Below, one piece after another: positions 1 through 11,526 of a stretch of DNA of 64,000 nt; within the stretch, counting starts at the first letter, position 1; each line of letters opens with the position of its first letter. Source of the DNA: Halichondria panicea. Its lineage: Eukaryota; Porifera; Demospongiae; Suberitida; Halichondriidae. Below the pieces are notes generated by a model that was not told the DNA's origin, made no database searches, and was given only the letters and a program-made list of their open reading frames with translations. The position numbers and the translations under genes were made by a program. Location: NCBI RefSeq assembly GCF_963675165.1, contig NC_087379.1, positions 620,001 through 684,000 on the forward strand. Reading direction: 5' to 3'.

Positions 1-134
1 ACACGTTACGTATAAGCTCTGCGTCTTGACTAAAATCATAATTATTTGATAACTATCGGAAAAAAATTTTAATTTACACATTATTATCACTGTACATGCA
101 CACATGCTGACTCCGCCCACTCTGCCCCCTCCAG

Positions 135-3100
135 GCGGCCTCTGTACCTTCACCTCCCTTGTTAGATAGTGGTATATACTCGGACCCAATATCTGCTGAC
201 ATCGGTATAAAACAGATGAAAGCTGCCACTCTGGAGAGGAAGAAATCGAGTGTGACTGACCCAGGCTCCGCCCACTTCCGCCCCCTCATGTCACCTGATA
301 TAACAGACAGTCCTTTCCCCGAGGGAGACTACGCCAGTGTTGAGGATGCCGTGAGATTTCAAGGGAATACACTGGCAATGTTCAACACTCTGGAACGTCA
401 ACGACAGACCCTACGCAGTCCCAGCATGTCCCCTCCCCCTGTTCCTATTTCTCCCACTGATACTGAGATATCCATACTCGATGGAGGCAGCGATGAGGAG
501 GAGCCTAACAGTATGTACGCTACCGTGCAGACCACTCCTAGACAACGCGCTTCTAAACTGGCTGCCAATAGAGGCTACGATCATTTAGAGGCCTCTCCCG
601 AGGTACAGCGTAAGAAACCACCCAGCTATGACCGTCTCAACCCTCCACCTATACCGTCCAGAACTGACTCACTACCGGTTATCCCTCGACAACCGCCCCC
701 CACACCTCTCACACTCCCCACACCCTCACAGACCACCTCCCTCGAGGATATGTACGCTACAGTGGACCTATCGGCTAAGACTCGTCGGCCCCCGCCCACA
801 CACAGCAGACACAGGTCCGAGGATAACACACTCAACAACAACGAGGCCCTGTACTCCACCGTGATCAAGCCTCCGCGCACCAAACCCAAACCTTCCCCAC
901 GGAGATCAACCACACCGGATGAACCTGTTTATAGTCTACCAGAGAAAGTCGTACGAGGTCGCCGTAGTCCACCCATCCCAGCCAAGACTCCGCCCCCTAT
1001 TGCCCCGAAGCCATCTAAGAAGTCCCCAACTCCACCCATTGGTATGTGACAATATTTAGTTAATGTACTTTTAAGTATGCAAAATTATGTACCTTATATC
1101 AGGGTTTCAAATGCGACGTTCTTTTGATTGCAAATTGCAAAATTCGCAACAAAAGAGTGAGCATGCAATATCCCATGTTTGGTATGCAATTCACAATAGT
1201 TAGAAACACAATCGATGCTTGTACAGTGTCATTTGCAATCGATTAACCTTTTGCATTCAAAACCCGATGTAACAGTACGGTGCTTTGTAAAATGTTATAC
1301 CGGTAAGTATTTTGTGTTCAAGGCATGCTTGTTTGTGTTGCAGGTCGCAACCCTCGTGTCAGTGGGAGAGCAGAGTCATTTAATACTGGTGTGCGTACTA
1401 AACCACCGCTGCTGTCTAGTGATAAAATGGGGAGGAGTTACTCCATGGACAAGAGGCAGGGTATCAAGAGTCCACTCACACCATCCAGGGAACACTCTGT
1501 AAGAGTTCAGTATTTGAGAGCCCGTAATTTGTGTTCAGATTGTCCGATTTTAAAACTAATTGATGCATTCAATAGCTCTCAGAATTACCTTTCCAGTGAT
1601 GTGCTTAGAGATACACTCTGTAAACTGTACTTCACTGCATTTGTTTGTTGATTGATATTATTGTAATCCATTGCTAAAAGACTGCGTTTCATTCTACCCC
1701 TCCCCCTCCACAGTTTAGTTTGCCCAGAGACTATCGCCATGATGGTGTTCAGGAGAATGGCCACGCTCTCACCCGATCACTAGAGAGCTCCCTCGAGGAG
1801 GGCCCTCCCTCTATACCAGCCAGGCGCTACCAGCCAACGTTAGTACTATATCTCACTCAGACACCCTGTACTTGTGTGGGGTGGGTGGGAGAGGTGCACC
1901 ACTTTGAGAGCCCGTCACTTGAATTTCATTGGTCCAATTTCATAATTGTAAAGGGCTTCCATTTAGAGTGCTTAGTATCATTTTTTTGACTCAATTTTGG
2001 CCAAATAGCATGGACTGTATTATAGCCCATAATTATTATAATAATACGTCTTTTTCCTGAAAATGATAAAATTCAGTGTGTTCAAAATTTGTGGGTTGGT
2101 TATGCTATTTTATAGAGCTTCTTCTAAGCTTTCAGAAAACTCATTGAAACTGGACCACCAGTTATGGCATTTCAAATATGCATAAGTTAGTTTGTTGAGA
2201 ATGTATCACCATTGTGGTATGTACGTGTGTCTACCCTTCAGTGATTTGGACCTCGATGATGAAGCCCCGCCCCTTCCTCCTCGGGTATACAACTGGTCTG
2301 ACTTTGAGGACAACGATGACGAGTTGTTCCAGAGTGAGGATGAACTGGACGACCATTCCTGGACCGTATCAGACCAACAGAAACTCTACGCCACGGTAAA
2401 GACCTTTCAAAATCAGGCCTGTTTTTTCTAACTTATATTAGGAACGTCCGATTTCAAATCTAAAAGTTGCTGTTGCCTACGAGGGTGTTCTTATATTAAA
2501 TCTAAGTGATTTCTTTTCGGCCCAAATTTCCATTTTTGAAAAAAACATAGGCTAATATAATTATTGTAGGTTCTTTTTCTGGGTATTTTTTCGAAACTAA
2601 CTTTGAGGATCCATAACATTTATATTGTGTGCTAGTAGATGTACTTTTTGCGAGGCAAGAAGTGTGCCCAGTGTGTGTGTGTGTGTGTGTGATACGCCCC
2701 CTCCCCTCACAGATCACACAAGCCACACAGCGCAGTGACAGTATGAGTGGTGTGGAGGCAGTGTACCACGTTGTCAACAAAATGGTACTGATGAGTGACA
2801 ACATACAAGTGGCCAGAGAGAGCTCGTTGACACAAGAGGAGGAGTCGGCTTATGATACACTGGAGAATGTACTCAAGAGCATGAGGACAGAGGGACACAC
2901 CCCCTACTCCCCCACACGCACGGAGGGTGGACACAGGAGCATGGTCCCACAACCACAGCAGGGGAAACCTGCCACACCTCCTCAAGCAAGATCACCACTC
3001 TCTAGGGAGAACCAGGCACAAGGACTCCAGTCGACTGTGAGTAGTGTGTGGTGTGTGGGTGTGTGTGTGTGTGTGATTGTAATGCAGTGGTGGTTGTAGC

Positions 3101-5052
3101 CTTCATTTCTAGCGGGCCCCCCTTTCAATTATTATACCAACTATTGTCCCCCATACACGCACACACACACACACACACACAGATCCACACACACATTTAC
3201 ACCCACCCACCCCCCACACACACAGCCACTGACAGCTGGTGAGATTAAGAATCTACGAAAGACTCAGAAATTGCTAAAACAATTGGAGAAACAGGCTCAA
3301 AAAGAAGCAGCTCGTCGGCACGCTAGGGAGGCTAAAAAGAAGAAAAGAGACTATGATGATAAAAGAAGGAAAGATGGAAAAAAGAAGACCCGGAAAGGAA
3401 AGGTATGTTACTTTTAAATGCTTACTCAGCATTTTCACATGCCCCACCCCCTCTTGTAGAAAGAACCGGAGCTGAATCGTTATTTTGGATCCCCGTTGGA
3501 GAGTGTGGTTGATGAGGGGGGAGTCCCCGTGTTTGTGAGGAAGTGTGTGGAGTTCGTGGAGCGTGAGGGGCTGAGGTCAGAGGGTATCTATCGAGTACCG
3601 GGGAAGAAAGAGAACGTTCTGTTACTACAGGACAAGTTTGAAGAGAGTGAGTTACAACACATCACATATGTACATTGTAGATGTACCATCCCATATGGTA
3701 CATGTATCTTATTAATATATGTACTAATGACGCTGTTTAAGTATTATGCTAATCCATGAATTGAAATCCGAGAAACGTGACTAGCTGCTAGAAGCCTATA
3801 CTTGACTTAGATTGATCATTGAGTTGTAGCAGTCTACACACAGACACACACCACTCTCTGTATGCCTTACTGTTTCTAGCATCCCCCCTCATCTATTGTA
3901 GCTATTCTGTTCTCTTTGCATGCTTACAGAGTTAGTTACATGACCTGTCCCCCCCCTCCCCTCACAGACCATGAACTGGACTTCACCAGCCTGGATATAT
4001 ACGAGAGTGCAGTGAGCAGCACACTCAAATCATTCTTCAAGTTACTACCTAATCCACTTATAGCAGAGAGTGTGGCTGCGCAACTACTGGTCGTCAATTG
4101 TAAGTAGACAAAGAACTCATAAATTATATATAACTATATAATTATCATTATTATAGTTCAATGTACACACACACATTGGCTGTACTGTTATAGAACTCTA
4201 CGTAGTTCAGATCTGCATGACTCTACTGCAGCTATAACGTTTCCAATGGTGTGATTCAATACATGTTACAAGTTCTGTGACTGTAAAAATCAACCATAAC
4301 ATTTTTCAAAGGCTACAATCGGGGACTCTTTCAGCTGCCATAACTTGAAATCTGTGGATCCAATTTCATTTCTGAAAGCTTAGAAGGAGACCTTTCAAAT
4401 GGTGTCATCAAATTTCATATTTGAGCGATAAAATTGTTTGCCAATTTAGCCATACCATGAATAATAGCCCATGGTCCAAGGCCGAAAAATGACAAATTAG
4501 GGCCCCAACAAAATTTTGGATTGAAACACATCATTTGAAAGGTCTCTTTCTAAGGTTTCAGAAACTCATAACATTTTTGACATTGGATCAACGGTACAGA
4601 AGTTATGGTGTTCAAAGATTCATCATTTTTATTATAATAGCGCTGTTACAGTAGCAAACTTTGAGTGTTTGGAACTTGTGTTCATATCAAAACTAGCTAA
4701 TTGACATTCTCTCAATAGTTGTTCATTCTTAGCGTCACCCCCTCCCACCCACGCACACACCCCACACACAGCACTGGACGCAGACTCCCAGAAGACACGT
4801 GTCCACGAGCTCCTCTCCTCCCTCCCCCATCCGAATATAAGCACACTCAAGTTCATGATGGAACACTTGAACCACATCCAAGAGGAGCATGAGGTCAACA
4901 AGATGACCCCTAGTAACCTGTCTATAGTGTTCTGGCCCACACTAATGCGACCGCCACTCATGGACCTGGCCGACCCTAGCAAGCAGTTAGGCTGGCAACT
5001 GATCATGACAAGAATGATACAATGTCCAGATTTTGTACCCAATGTGAACTGA
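135..5052 (+). CDS. p190-type RhoGAP (ARHGAP5/35-like), 3' part of gene
   Basis: GTPase-activating protein for Rho-family GTPases; only the C-terminal part lies in the window. Exons inferred from GT-AG sites and continuous frame: 135-1044, 1344-1498, 1714-1838, 2242-2395, 2713-3036, 3226-3402, 3460-3646, 3968-4099, 4772-5052 (stop). The first exon is proline-rich with many tyrosine motifs (GIYSDP, DYASVEDAV, MYATV, LYSTV, VYSLP), likely SH2/PTB docking sites. An acidic segment and a lysine/arginine-rich segment follow, then the RhoGAP domain from exon 7: VPVFVRKCVEF, arginine-finger loop EGIYRVPG, NKMTPSNLSIVFWPTLMRP. The phrase FWPTLMRP and the FVxKCVEF start are characteristic of p190 RhoGAPs; the N-terminal GTPase and FF domains expected in that family would lie upstream. 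The protein ends soon after the GAP domain. Family call is strong, p190 orthology is likely; exact exon borders are by eye. Confidence 0.85.
4311..4620. repeat. Fold-back AT-rich element in RhoGAP intron
   Basis: Lies in the last RhoGAP intron. Its left arm (GAAAGCTTAGAAGGAGACC, then CTTTCAAATGGTG) is answered by an inverted right arm (CATTTGAAAGGTCTC, then TTTCTAAGGTTTCAG). The same fold-back sequence recurs at about 12240-12610, 22130-22460, 25240-25570, 37110-37570, 47410-47760, 51030-51250, 56680-56990 and 59610-59960. It is a dispersed non-autonomous element family, not part of the gene. Confidence 0.7.
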
Positions 5053-5272
5053 CCCCTTGTGAATTTTTTTATTTCCTAAAATTAATAGCCTGATATTTTT
5101 TATAATTATATAATAGCCACACCCAATAGTGTTGTTTTTTCAAGCCATTATTAAATGCACAGAGATGAATAATAATAATAATTATTATGGTCAATTTTAT
5201 TATTGTTCTAATTATAAGAAATTGAAATTGGAGATAAGAAATTTCGCAGCAGCTTAAAAAGGTCATCAAAAC

Positions 5273-5278
5273 AATAAA
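5273..5278 (+). terminator. Poly(A) signal AATAAA of the RhoGAP gene
   Basis: AATAAA about 220 bases after the RhoGAP stop and some 85 bases before the VPS26 start codon, so the two genes are closely packed head to tail. Position fits; use is not proven. Confidence 0.45.
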
Positions 5279-5361
5279 ATTTATCTCGCTTGCTTGCTGT
5301 GGATATAGCTCAATCTTCGATCTCGATCTCCGCGGCTTTATAGATTGTCCAAGCAGCCATC

Positions 5362-6343
5362 ATGGTAAGTGCATGTGTGTGGTGAAGCTTAGCTGCGTGT
5401 GCTGTGTGTGTGTGTGGTATCTAGGGCTGATAGCCATGATCACATGATCAGTGCATGGAAAAGGCTTATAACAAAGCTTTCAGTAAAAGCGTGTAGCATT
5501 TGCTGTGCTTGTGTTTGCTGTGTGCAAAATTCTACATACGCATAATTATGTATAAAGTGTGCATGATGACAGACACGCCCCCTTTTGTATTCCCTTTTGT
5601 ACTGTGGATAAATTGTTCCTGACCCCCACGATGTTTGGCCCCCCCCCACGTACAGAGCTTCCTGTTTGGTCAGAGTGCTGAGGTCGTCATTGAGTTGGAC
5701 GGAGAGGACAAGAGGAAAAAAGTCGACGTCAAAAATGAGGAAGGGAAGAAGGAAAAGTTGGCCCTCTACTTTGATGGAGAATCCGTCTCTGGAAAGGTGG
5801 ACGATTATGATGCGTAATATAAATTTTGTGAGCGTACATGCAATGTAGTTGATGAACTCTAGTTGCTCCGAGTGACCCCCCTTTCGTCTGTGTTGTCATG
5901 ACTACAGGTCCACGTGAAGCTGAAGGGCAAGAGCATGGAGCATAAAGGAATCAGAGTTGAGTTTGTGGGACAGATTGAGATGTTCTATGATCGAGGCAAC
6001 CACCACGACTTCCTGTCTCTGGTACGACAGTTACAACCTCCCGGGGAGCTGTCCTCGTCCACCACCTTCAGCTTTGAGTTCTCTCAAGTGGAGAAGCCGT
6101 ATGAGAGCTACACAGGGACTAACGTTAGACTGAGGTGGGTGTGGTCTCACTGGTCATGTGACTGCATACTCTGATGCAGGATCTAGTACAATCTTTGTAG
6201 CTTTGTATCTCACTTAGAAAATGCAAGCTGTACGTATAATCACTTTTACTATAAACGTATTGTGCTTTCAACTTTTTCCTTGTAGTATGTAGCATAATTT
6301 GCTTGACAAGTACTCGTGCATGTGTGTGTGTGTGTGTGCGTGC

Positions 6344-6385
<42 letters not shown>

Positions 6386-7544
6386 GTGTGTGTGCGTGTG
6401 TGTGCGTGTGCATGTGTGTGTGTGCGCGTGGGTGTGGGTGCGTGCGTGTGGGTGTGTGTGTGTGTGTGTGTTACTGTTATCGTTGATTGCAGGTACTTTA
6501 TGCGTGTGGTGATTGTGAGAAGACTTGCTGACATCAGCAAAGAGTTGGACGTGGCTGTACACACACTGTCTCACTTCCCAGACATGAACAACTCACTCAA
6601 AATGGAAGTGGGTATCGAAGATTGTCTGCACATTGAGTTCGAATACAACAAAGCAAAGTAAGTAGACTAGTGGGTAGGGGAGAGGGAGGGGTTACCGTGA
6701 TGTGTGTGTGTGTGGGTGGGGAGGGGTTACCGTGATGTGTGTGTGTGGGTGGGGAGGGGTTACTGTGATGTGTGTGTGTGGGTGGGGAGGGGTTACTGTG
6801 ATGTGTGTGTGTGTGTGGGTGTGTGTGTGGGGGGGGTTTGACTCTGTTTTTTCTTCTCACCTCAGATATCATCTTCGAGATATTGTGGTGGGAAAGATCT
6901 ACTTTCTACTAGTGAGGATAAAGATTAAACACATGGAGATAGCCATCATCAAGAAGGAGACCTCTGGATCACGTGAGTAGCTCCACTAGCTGTAGCTGCA
7001 TGATGGTGGGGAGAGCTTTGTTACTTAGTGGTGTGGATTTTAAAACCTTGAAAAAAGCGGTAGTAATTAATTTCTGGCAGTTTCTATAGCAAAATAAATG
7101 ATTTCATGTGTTTACATACCCACAGCTCCTAATATCTACACTGAGAATGAACAGGTGGCCAAGTATGAGATCATGGATGGTGCTCCAGTGAGGGGGGAGT
7201 CCATCCCCATCCGACTGTTCCTGGCAGGCTATGACCTCACTCCCACTATGAGGGACATTAACAAGAAGTTCAGTGTCCGCTACTACCTCAACCTTGTGTT
7301 AGTGGATGAGGAGGAGAGGAGATACTTCAAACAGCAGGTGAGGGGGTGTGGTGTTGCTAGCGGGGTTGCTAGGGGTACTGTAAGGGAGGGGTACTGTAAG
7401 GGAGAGGCATTGTACAGCTAGTGAGCCAGAAACTACACTTTTATCTGTTACACTCCATGTAACTTAACTCCTCCCCTGCAGGAGATTGTGCTGTGGAGGA
7501 AGGGAGACCCAAAGACAGCGAGGAAAAGTGTCCCCAAGAATTAG
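5362..7544 (+). CDS. VPS26: VPS26 retromer subunit, complete
   Basis: Arrestin-fold subunit of the retromer (with VPS35 and VPS29), which recycles cargo from endosomes to the Golgi or plasma membrane. Exons: 5362-5364 (start codon only), 5656-5796, 5908-6134, 6493-6657, 6866-6972, 7126-7337, 7482-7544. Spliced, it reads [18 protein letters not shown], then [104 protein letters not shown] and [13 protein letters not shown], matching VPS26 in order from end to end. It stops soon after the arrestin fold and lacks the longer tail of vertebrate VPS26A. The first exon supplies only the ATG, followed at once by GTAAGT; splicing ATG to AGCTTC restores the family's MSFL start. Very secure call. Confidence 0.95.
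6326..6472 (+). repeat. (GT)n microsatellite in VPS26 intron
   Basis: Nearly uninterrupted GT/GC-GT run about 145 bases long in the intron between VPS26 exons 3 and 4. Reading frames through it are artefacts of the repeat. Confidence 0.95.
6690..6830 (+). repeat. Short minisatellite in VPS26 intron
   Basis: About four tandem copies of a 36-base unit with core GGGGAGGGGTTACYGTGATG plus GT repeats, in the intron before exon 5. Open frames across it are not genes. Confidence 0.85.
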
Positions 7545-7577
7545 CCCACTGACTCTGATAAGACTGCACTAGCTGTG

Positions 7578-7610
<33 letters not shown>

Positions 7611-7705
7611 AATATTGTCTGGAGAAAGAATAATGATTTGCAATGTGGGGGCGTTAGGTGAAACACTAATATGCAAAGTGGGGGCGGGGCTGGTATAGTA
7701 CAAAG
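7545..7705. other. Compact VPS26-kinase intergenic spacer
   Basis: Only about 160 bases separate the VPS26 stop from the next start codon. They contain a (GT)n run (about 7577-7607) and no clear TATA box or AATAAA. The promoter of the kinase gene must lie here or within VPS26. Confidence 0.5.
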
Positions 7706-9587
7706 ATGACTCGATCTGGAGATGGTGTCTTGTTTGGTGGAGGAGTGGAATGGAGCAGCTCTCCCGTTACCTTCCATAGGAATACGGGGAAGTATGTTGA
7801 GCTAACAAAGAGCGACACAGTAGCCACTAGAGTGAGAGATAAAGACTATGGTATAGTGTTCACCCGTGAGCCAATGGTTGTTGGACAGATGCTCAAGGTC
7901 ACTATGACAGAGAGGGAGGGAGGTTGGGATGTTGGAATGGTGAGAGCTCGTGTGCATTGCATGGATGCACTCATCACATTATGTATCATCAATCTCTGCT
8001 GCTCTCTCTGACAGGATATTGGTTTCACTGGAGAGAACCCGGAGGACTCCACGCTGACACAGTGTGAGGCGTTGGACTGGCAAATAGAGCACAAGCATTT
8101 ACTGTGTACTTGCCTTTATAGTCTCAAATATATGAGCAAGGAACTCTGTAGACTGGGTTTCAACACTGATGCTTTGGTAGTGGGTGATTCCTTAGGAATG
8201 TTGCTGACGCTGGAGAAGGAGGTCCACTGGTTTGTGAATGATGTGTGGATAAGGTCTGCACGTGTGAAGGACTACCCCCTGGACACACCTATGTGGGGGG
8301 TCGTGGACGTGTATGCACTGTGTAAACAAGTCAAGGCAGAGATTTGCACTGGTAAGCTATTACTAGTACAGTGTATGTGTAGTCACATGTGTTCACTACC
8401 CCACAGTGTCCAGGTACAACCCTGACACAGAGAGGAGGCTGAGAGAGATGGGACTAGTACAGGATGCAAGACCTCAAGTAGCCGGAACACAGTCATTGTT
8501 TGCAAGAATGCTAGGGTTTGGATCAACTAAGTCACAAGATGATGTCACTAAAACAGTCGATGGCCAACTTCAGCAACAGCTCACACAATCATGCTCAGAC
8601 ATTCAAGAGCTTCGACGAGAGGTGGCAGAAAAAGGCCAAGAAATCACTCAACTACAGCAACAACTAACAAGAGCCAACGAAAATTTGACAAGAACTAATG
8701 AAGAGCACGAAGAGCTGATAGCAGCCCTCAGACAACAATTGGATGCTCTCTCAGCCACCAATCGTAGCAGCCACCCTCAGGAGGTGGAGTTATGGCAGGT
8801 GTCTCCAGAGGAGGTGTCTATTAGAGAGGACGAGATTCTTGGCCGAGGGGCCTGGGGCTACGTTACCAAGGGAACCTTTAGAGGAACAACAGTGGCCGTC
8901 AAACGAGTGTATCCTGAAATCCTACGACAGACTACGGTGGATCGAATTCGTCGTGAGATTCGCACCATGGCTCAGATCCGCCACCCCAACCTTGTCCTCT
9001 TTGTTGCTGCCGTCCTCAACGAGCAAACCGGTCCCATGATTGTCACAGAGCTCCTGGATACCTCTTTACGTTCTGCCTACCAGGACAATCGTGTTGGTCC
9101 CAACAAGGTAAAGATCTTTGGAGACATATCCTCAGCTCTGGTTTATCTCCACCGACAGAGGGAACCCATCATCCACAGAGATGTGAGCTCTGCTAATGTC
9201 CTCCTTCTCTCTCTACCCAACAACAAATGGCTTGCCAAACTGTCTGACTTTGGATCAGCCAACCTAGCTCGAGATGCCACTACTCCTGGAGAAGGTGCTA
9301 TCCTGTACACTGCCCCTGAGGCCTATCCCCAACCACCTTCATCACTTCAACCACCACCACAACAGACGACAAAGATCGATGTGTACAGTTTTGGAGTGCT
9401 TGCTTGTGAAGTGGTGACTCGAACATTTCCGAAATCTGAACTGTTTTATCGTCTGCTATCGAGTATGGAAGCTATATGGCGGGAGCTCCACCCACTCATC
9501 ACCTCCTGTGTCTCTCACTCCCCTCAGGACAGACCCTCCATGGACACTGTGCTACACCACATCAGACAATTGGACTCGGAGCCTTAG
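7706..9587 (+). CDS. Neuralized-domain (NHR) protein kinase fusion
   Basis: Exons 7706-7939, 8015-8351 and 8407-9587 join in frame. The N-terminal part is a Neuralized homology repeat: FHRNTGKYVELT, ATRVRDKDYGIVFTREPM, VGQMLKVTM, DIGFTGENPED, LHWFVN-type segment VHWFVNDVW and a C-terminal GVVDVYALCKQV. A glutamine-rich coiled coil follows (about 8555-8750). The C-terminal part is a kinase with glycine loop GRGAWGYV, lysine in VAVKRV, catalytic loop HRDVSSANVLL, metal-binding DFG (DFGSAN), APEAYP and DVYSFGVLACEV, so catalytic residues are all present. Kinase features look TKL/tyrosine-kinase-like; HRDxxxxN alone does not settle specificity. NHR domains bind protein partners in Notch-pathway E3 ligases; here the domain probably targets the kinase. 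AATAAA follows the stop. The ATG at 7706 is the first in frame. Confidence 0.85.
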
Positions 9588-9895
9588 GACATTTAGTGAC
9601 TGTCATTTCTAAACGTGTGAAATAAATTTTCAACTACCCCATGTTCATCATTATTAATTTTTGTACTTAATATATTTTGTGTGATTATTATTTTTAGCAT
9701 TCTAGCATCCATGACTAGGACTGTTTTGTAATTACAATTTTTTTTAGTACATGTATTCTGCAAACAAAGTGGGGGAGGGGCTGCTCAAGATGAGGGGGTG
9801 TTGAATGGGGTCAGAGATCAGAAAGCCATGTGGACTCACTGAAAGAGCTATAAACTACATGAACTATCTCTCTTAATATACTACTAGATATCAAG
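9588..9895. other. Kinase 3' UTR and start of the repeat array
   Basis: AATAAA at 9621-9626 is the probable poly(A) signal. From about 9755 the sequence (GCAAACAAAGTGGGGGAGGG) is shared with the region just after each kinase fragment in units B-E, so the duplicated unit already includes this 3' flank. No gene seen. Confidence 0.6.
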
Positions 9896-10064
9896 ATGAA
9901 GGCAGCCTTGATAGCAGCCACGGTCCTCACACTGGTCTGCTCCCTTCATAAAGCCAGCTCTCTGGGGAAGCTGAACGTACCAGTGGTTTACTTCCCTATG
10001 TCCCCTCCAGCACTGGAGTCAAGGTCAGCTTCACTCTGAGCTCCCCTCAAGGTTGCTTCTCTTG
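9896..10064 (+). pseudogene. NUP210: NUP210 exon 1 copy A (frameshifted)
   Basis: Start codon and signal peptide MKAALIAATVLTLVCSLHKA, followed by sequence matching the N-terminus of the pore-membrane nucleoporin gp210/NUP210 (human NUP210 has a similar KVLLPF...VNFTLE stretch). The exon ends ...TCTTG before GTCAGT; joined to the exon at 10895 it would restore the tryptophan of the family's WLSTRP motif. One T is missing in VVLLPY relative to copies B, C and E, so the frame is lost after VPVV. Relic exon; no other NUP210 exon follows in a normal order. Confidence 0.75.
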
Positions 10065-10183
10065 GTCAGTGTACCTACTGTGTGTGTGTAGGGGGGAGGG
10101 GGGATACTGGTGCAAGCTGTGACCGTGATCTGTGTCTAGTGTTACAATTAATGAGTAGATGATGAGCGTCTAACCTTTTGATT

Positions 10184-10660
10184 TGAGATTGAAGAGTTAG
10201 AGGGATAGGAAACGGAGTGGTACGTGATGACCGCGTTACGCCCTATGAACGAGGCTATTAAGCACATTTTTGCCAGGTAACTCCCAAAGCTGTGTTTCCT
10301 CGAGACATCATCTCTTTCAGCAATTTATAACACGCCTAGTCCATGAGCCACGTGTAGTACTTGCTAATGACTGACCACACCCAGTAAAAAGAGACTTTCC
10401 AATAAAATTATGTTCCCAAGGCTGTTTTAGAGCTATTGGAACATATAACGTGTATGCGTGCTGGTTATGACTACTACAATAGGTATAGACCTTGAAATAT
10501 AAGTGAGTTGCACGGACTAAGCACAGTTACTTGTAGTTTATTATGCACTGGGTGTAGAAATAGGTATTGTTGTGATGGCCTCGATTAAACCGCGGGGAAA
10601 CACGGATTGTACCACGAGGGTGCTTCCGTTTCCAATCCCCTTTTCCTTTATCTATGGTCT
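10184..10660. mobile_element. Degenerate inverted-repeat element (copy of 49954-50451)
   Basis: Starts GAGATTGAAGAGTTAGAGGG and ends with a degraded inverse (TTTCCAATCCCC...TCTATGG). The interior (GAGGCTATTAAGCACATTTT, GTAACTCCCAAAGCTGTG, CGAGACATCATCTC) matches the better preserved element at 49954-50451. No coding capacity; non-autonomous. Confidence 0.7.
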
Positions 10661-10894
10661 AACTCTACATAGGTGTGGGAATCACATATCGTGTGTTTTC
10701 TTAAACACCGCATTGCCTTATAAGAAATTGTGTGCAAGTATGTGTACATAAATACTTGTGTGTGTTGTGTGTGTGTGTGTGTGCGTGTGTGTGGGGGGGG
10801 GGTGATCTGGTTTGTGTGGGTTGGGTCTAACAGGTCCACTACTGTCTAGAGCTTTGCTTAATGGTTCTATACACGCCCACACACACACACGCAG

Positions 10895-11027
10895 GTTGAG
10901 CACTAAACCGGACATAGTGTCAGTGAAGCCGCTGTATTTGGAGCGAGGTGCTATCGGGAGGCAGAACTCACGGCTCAGTCCACTCAGCCAATCAGATTGA
11001 GCAGTATTAGCATCGCTGAGGAGATTG
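10895..11027 (+). pseudogene. NUP210: NUP210 exon 2 copy A (internal deletion)
   Basis: After a CACACGCAG acceptor it reads LSTKPDIVSVKPLYLE, equivalent to LSTRPEVASIEPL in vertebrate NUP210. About 13 bases present in copy D (the region coding EEPG) are missing, so the frame shifts and soon stops. Donor-like GGTGAG at the end. Confidence 0.75.
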
Positions 11028-11526
11028 GTGAGAAGTGTAACTTACTTTAAAACTAAGACACTATATTTACCTGTATGCCAAACTAACGTTGAAAATAATT
11101 ATGACAAATAAACGGCCTGTTGGGACAAATGGTAGCCTAGGGACTCGGCTAATTAGAGTGAGTTTAGGTCTCTCAAGTATTTACACACAATATGTTAGGA
11201 GCTACATAAATCGACCATTCTACCAGGTAGCTATACTGGAACAGGGAGAAGAACACAAGGCATTATTAGTCTTTGGTTATTGGTATAATTTTTATTGTGT
11301 TAATTGGTGGCTGTGATTATTATGCTCTCTGTCTCATAATGCATTGAGCACCTCTCCACAGAAGAAATGGATGGTCAGAACTCTCTATTGTACAAAAAAT
11401 AGATCATACTGCTGAATAGTAGTATTCATTTTTAAGAACAGAAATCTAACCATGCAGTTAGCATACTTGTAGTGATACACGTGTGTCTCTCCCCTTCCCT
11501 AACCACACCCCCTCACACACGTGCAG

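Noticed and set aside
6299-6661. Long open frames over GT/CA repeats (also near 21480, 61300, 63430)
   Set aside because: Microsatellites stay open in several frames on both strands; only the 3' part after 6493 is real, as VPS26 exon 4.
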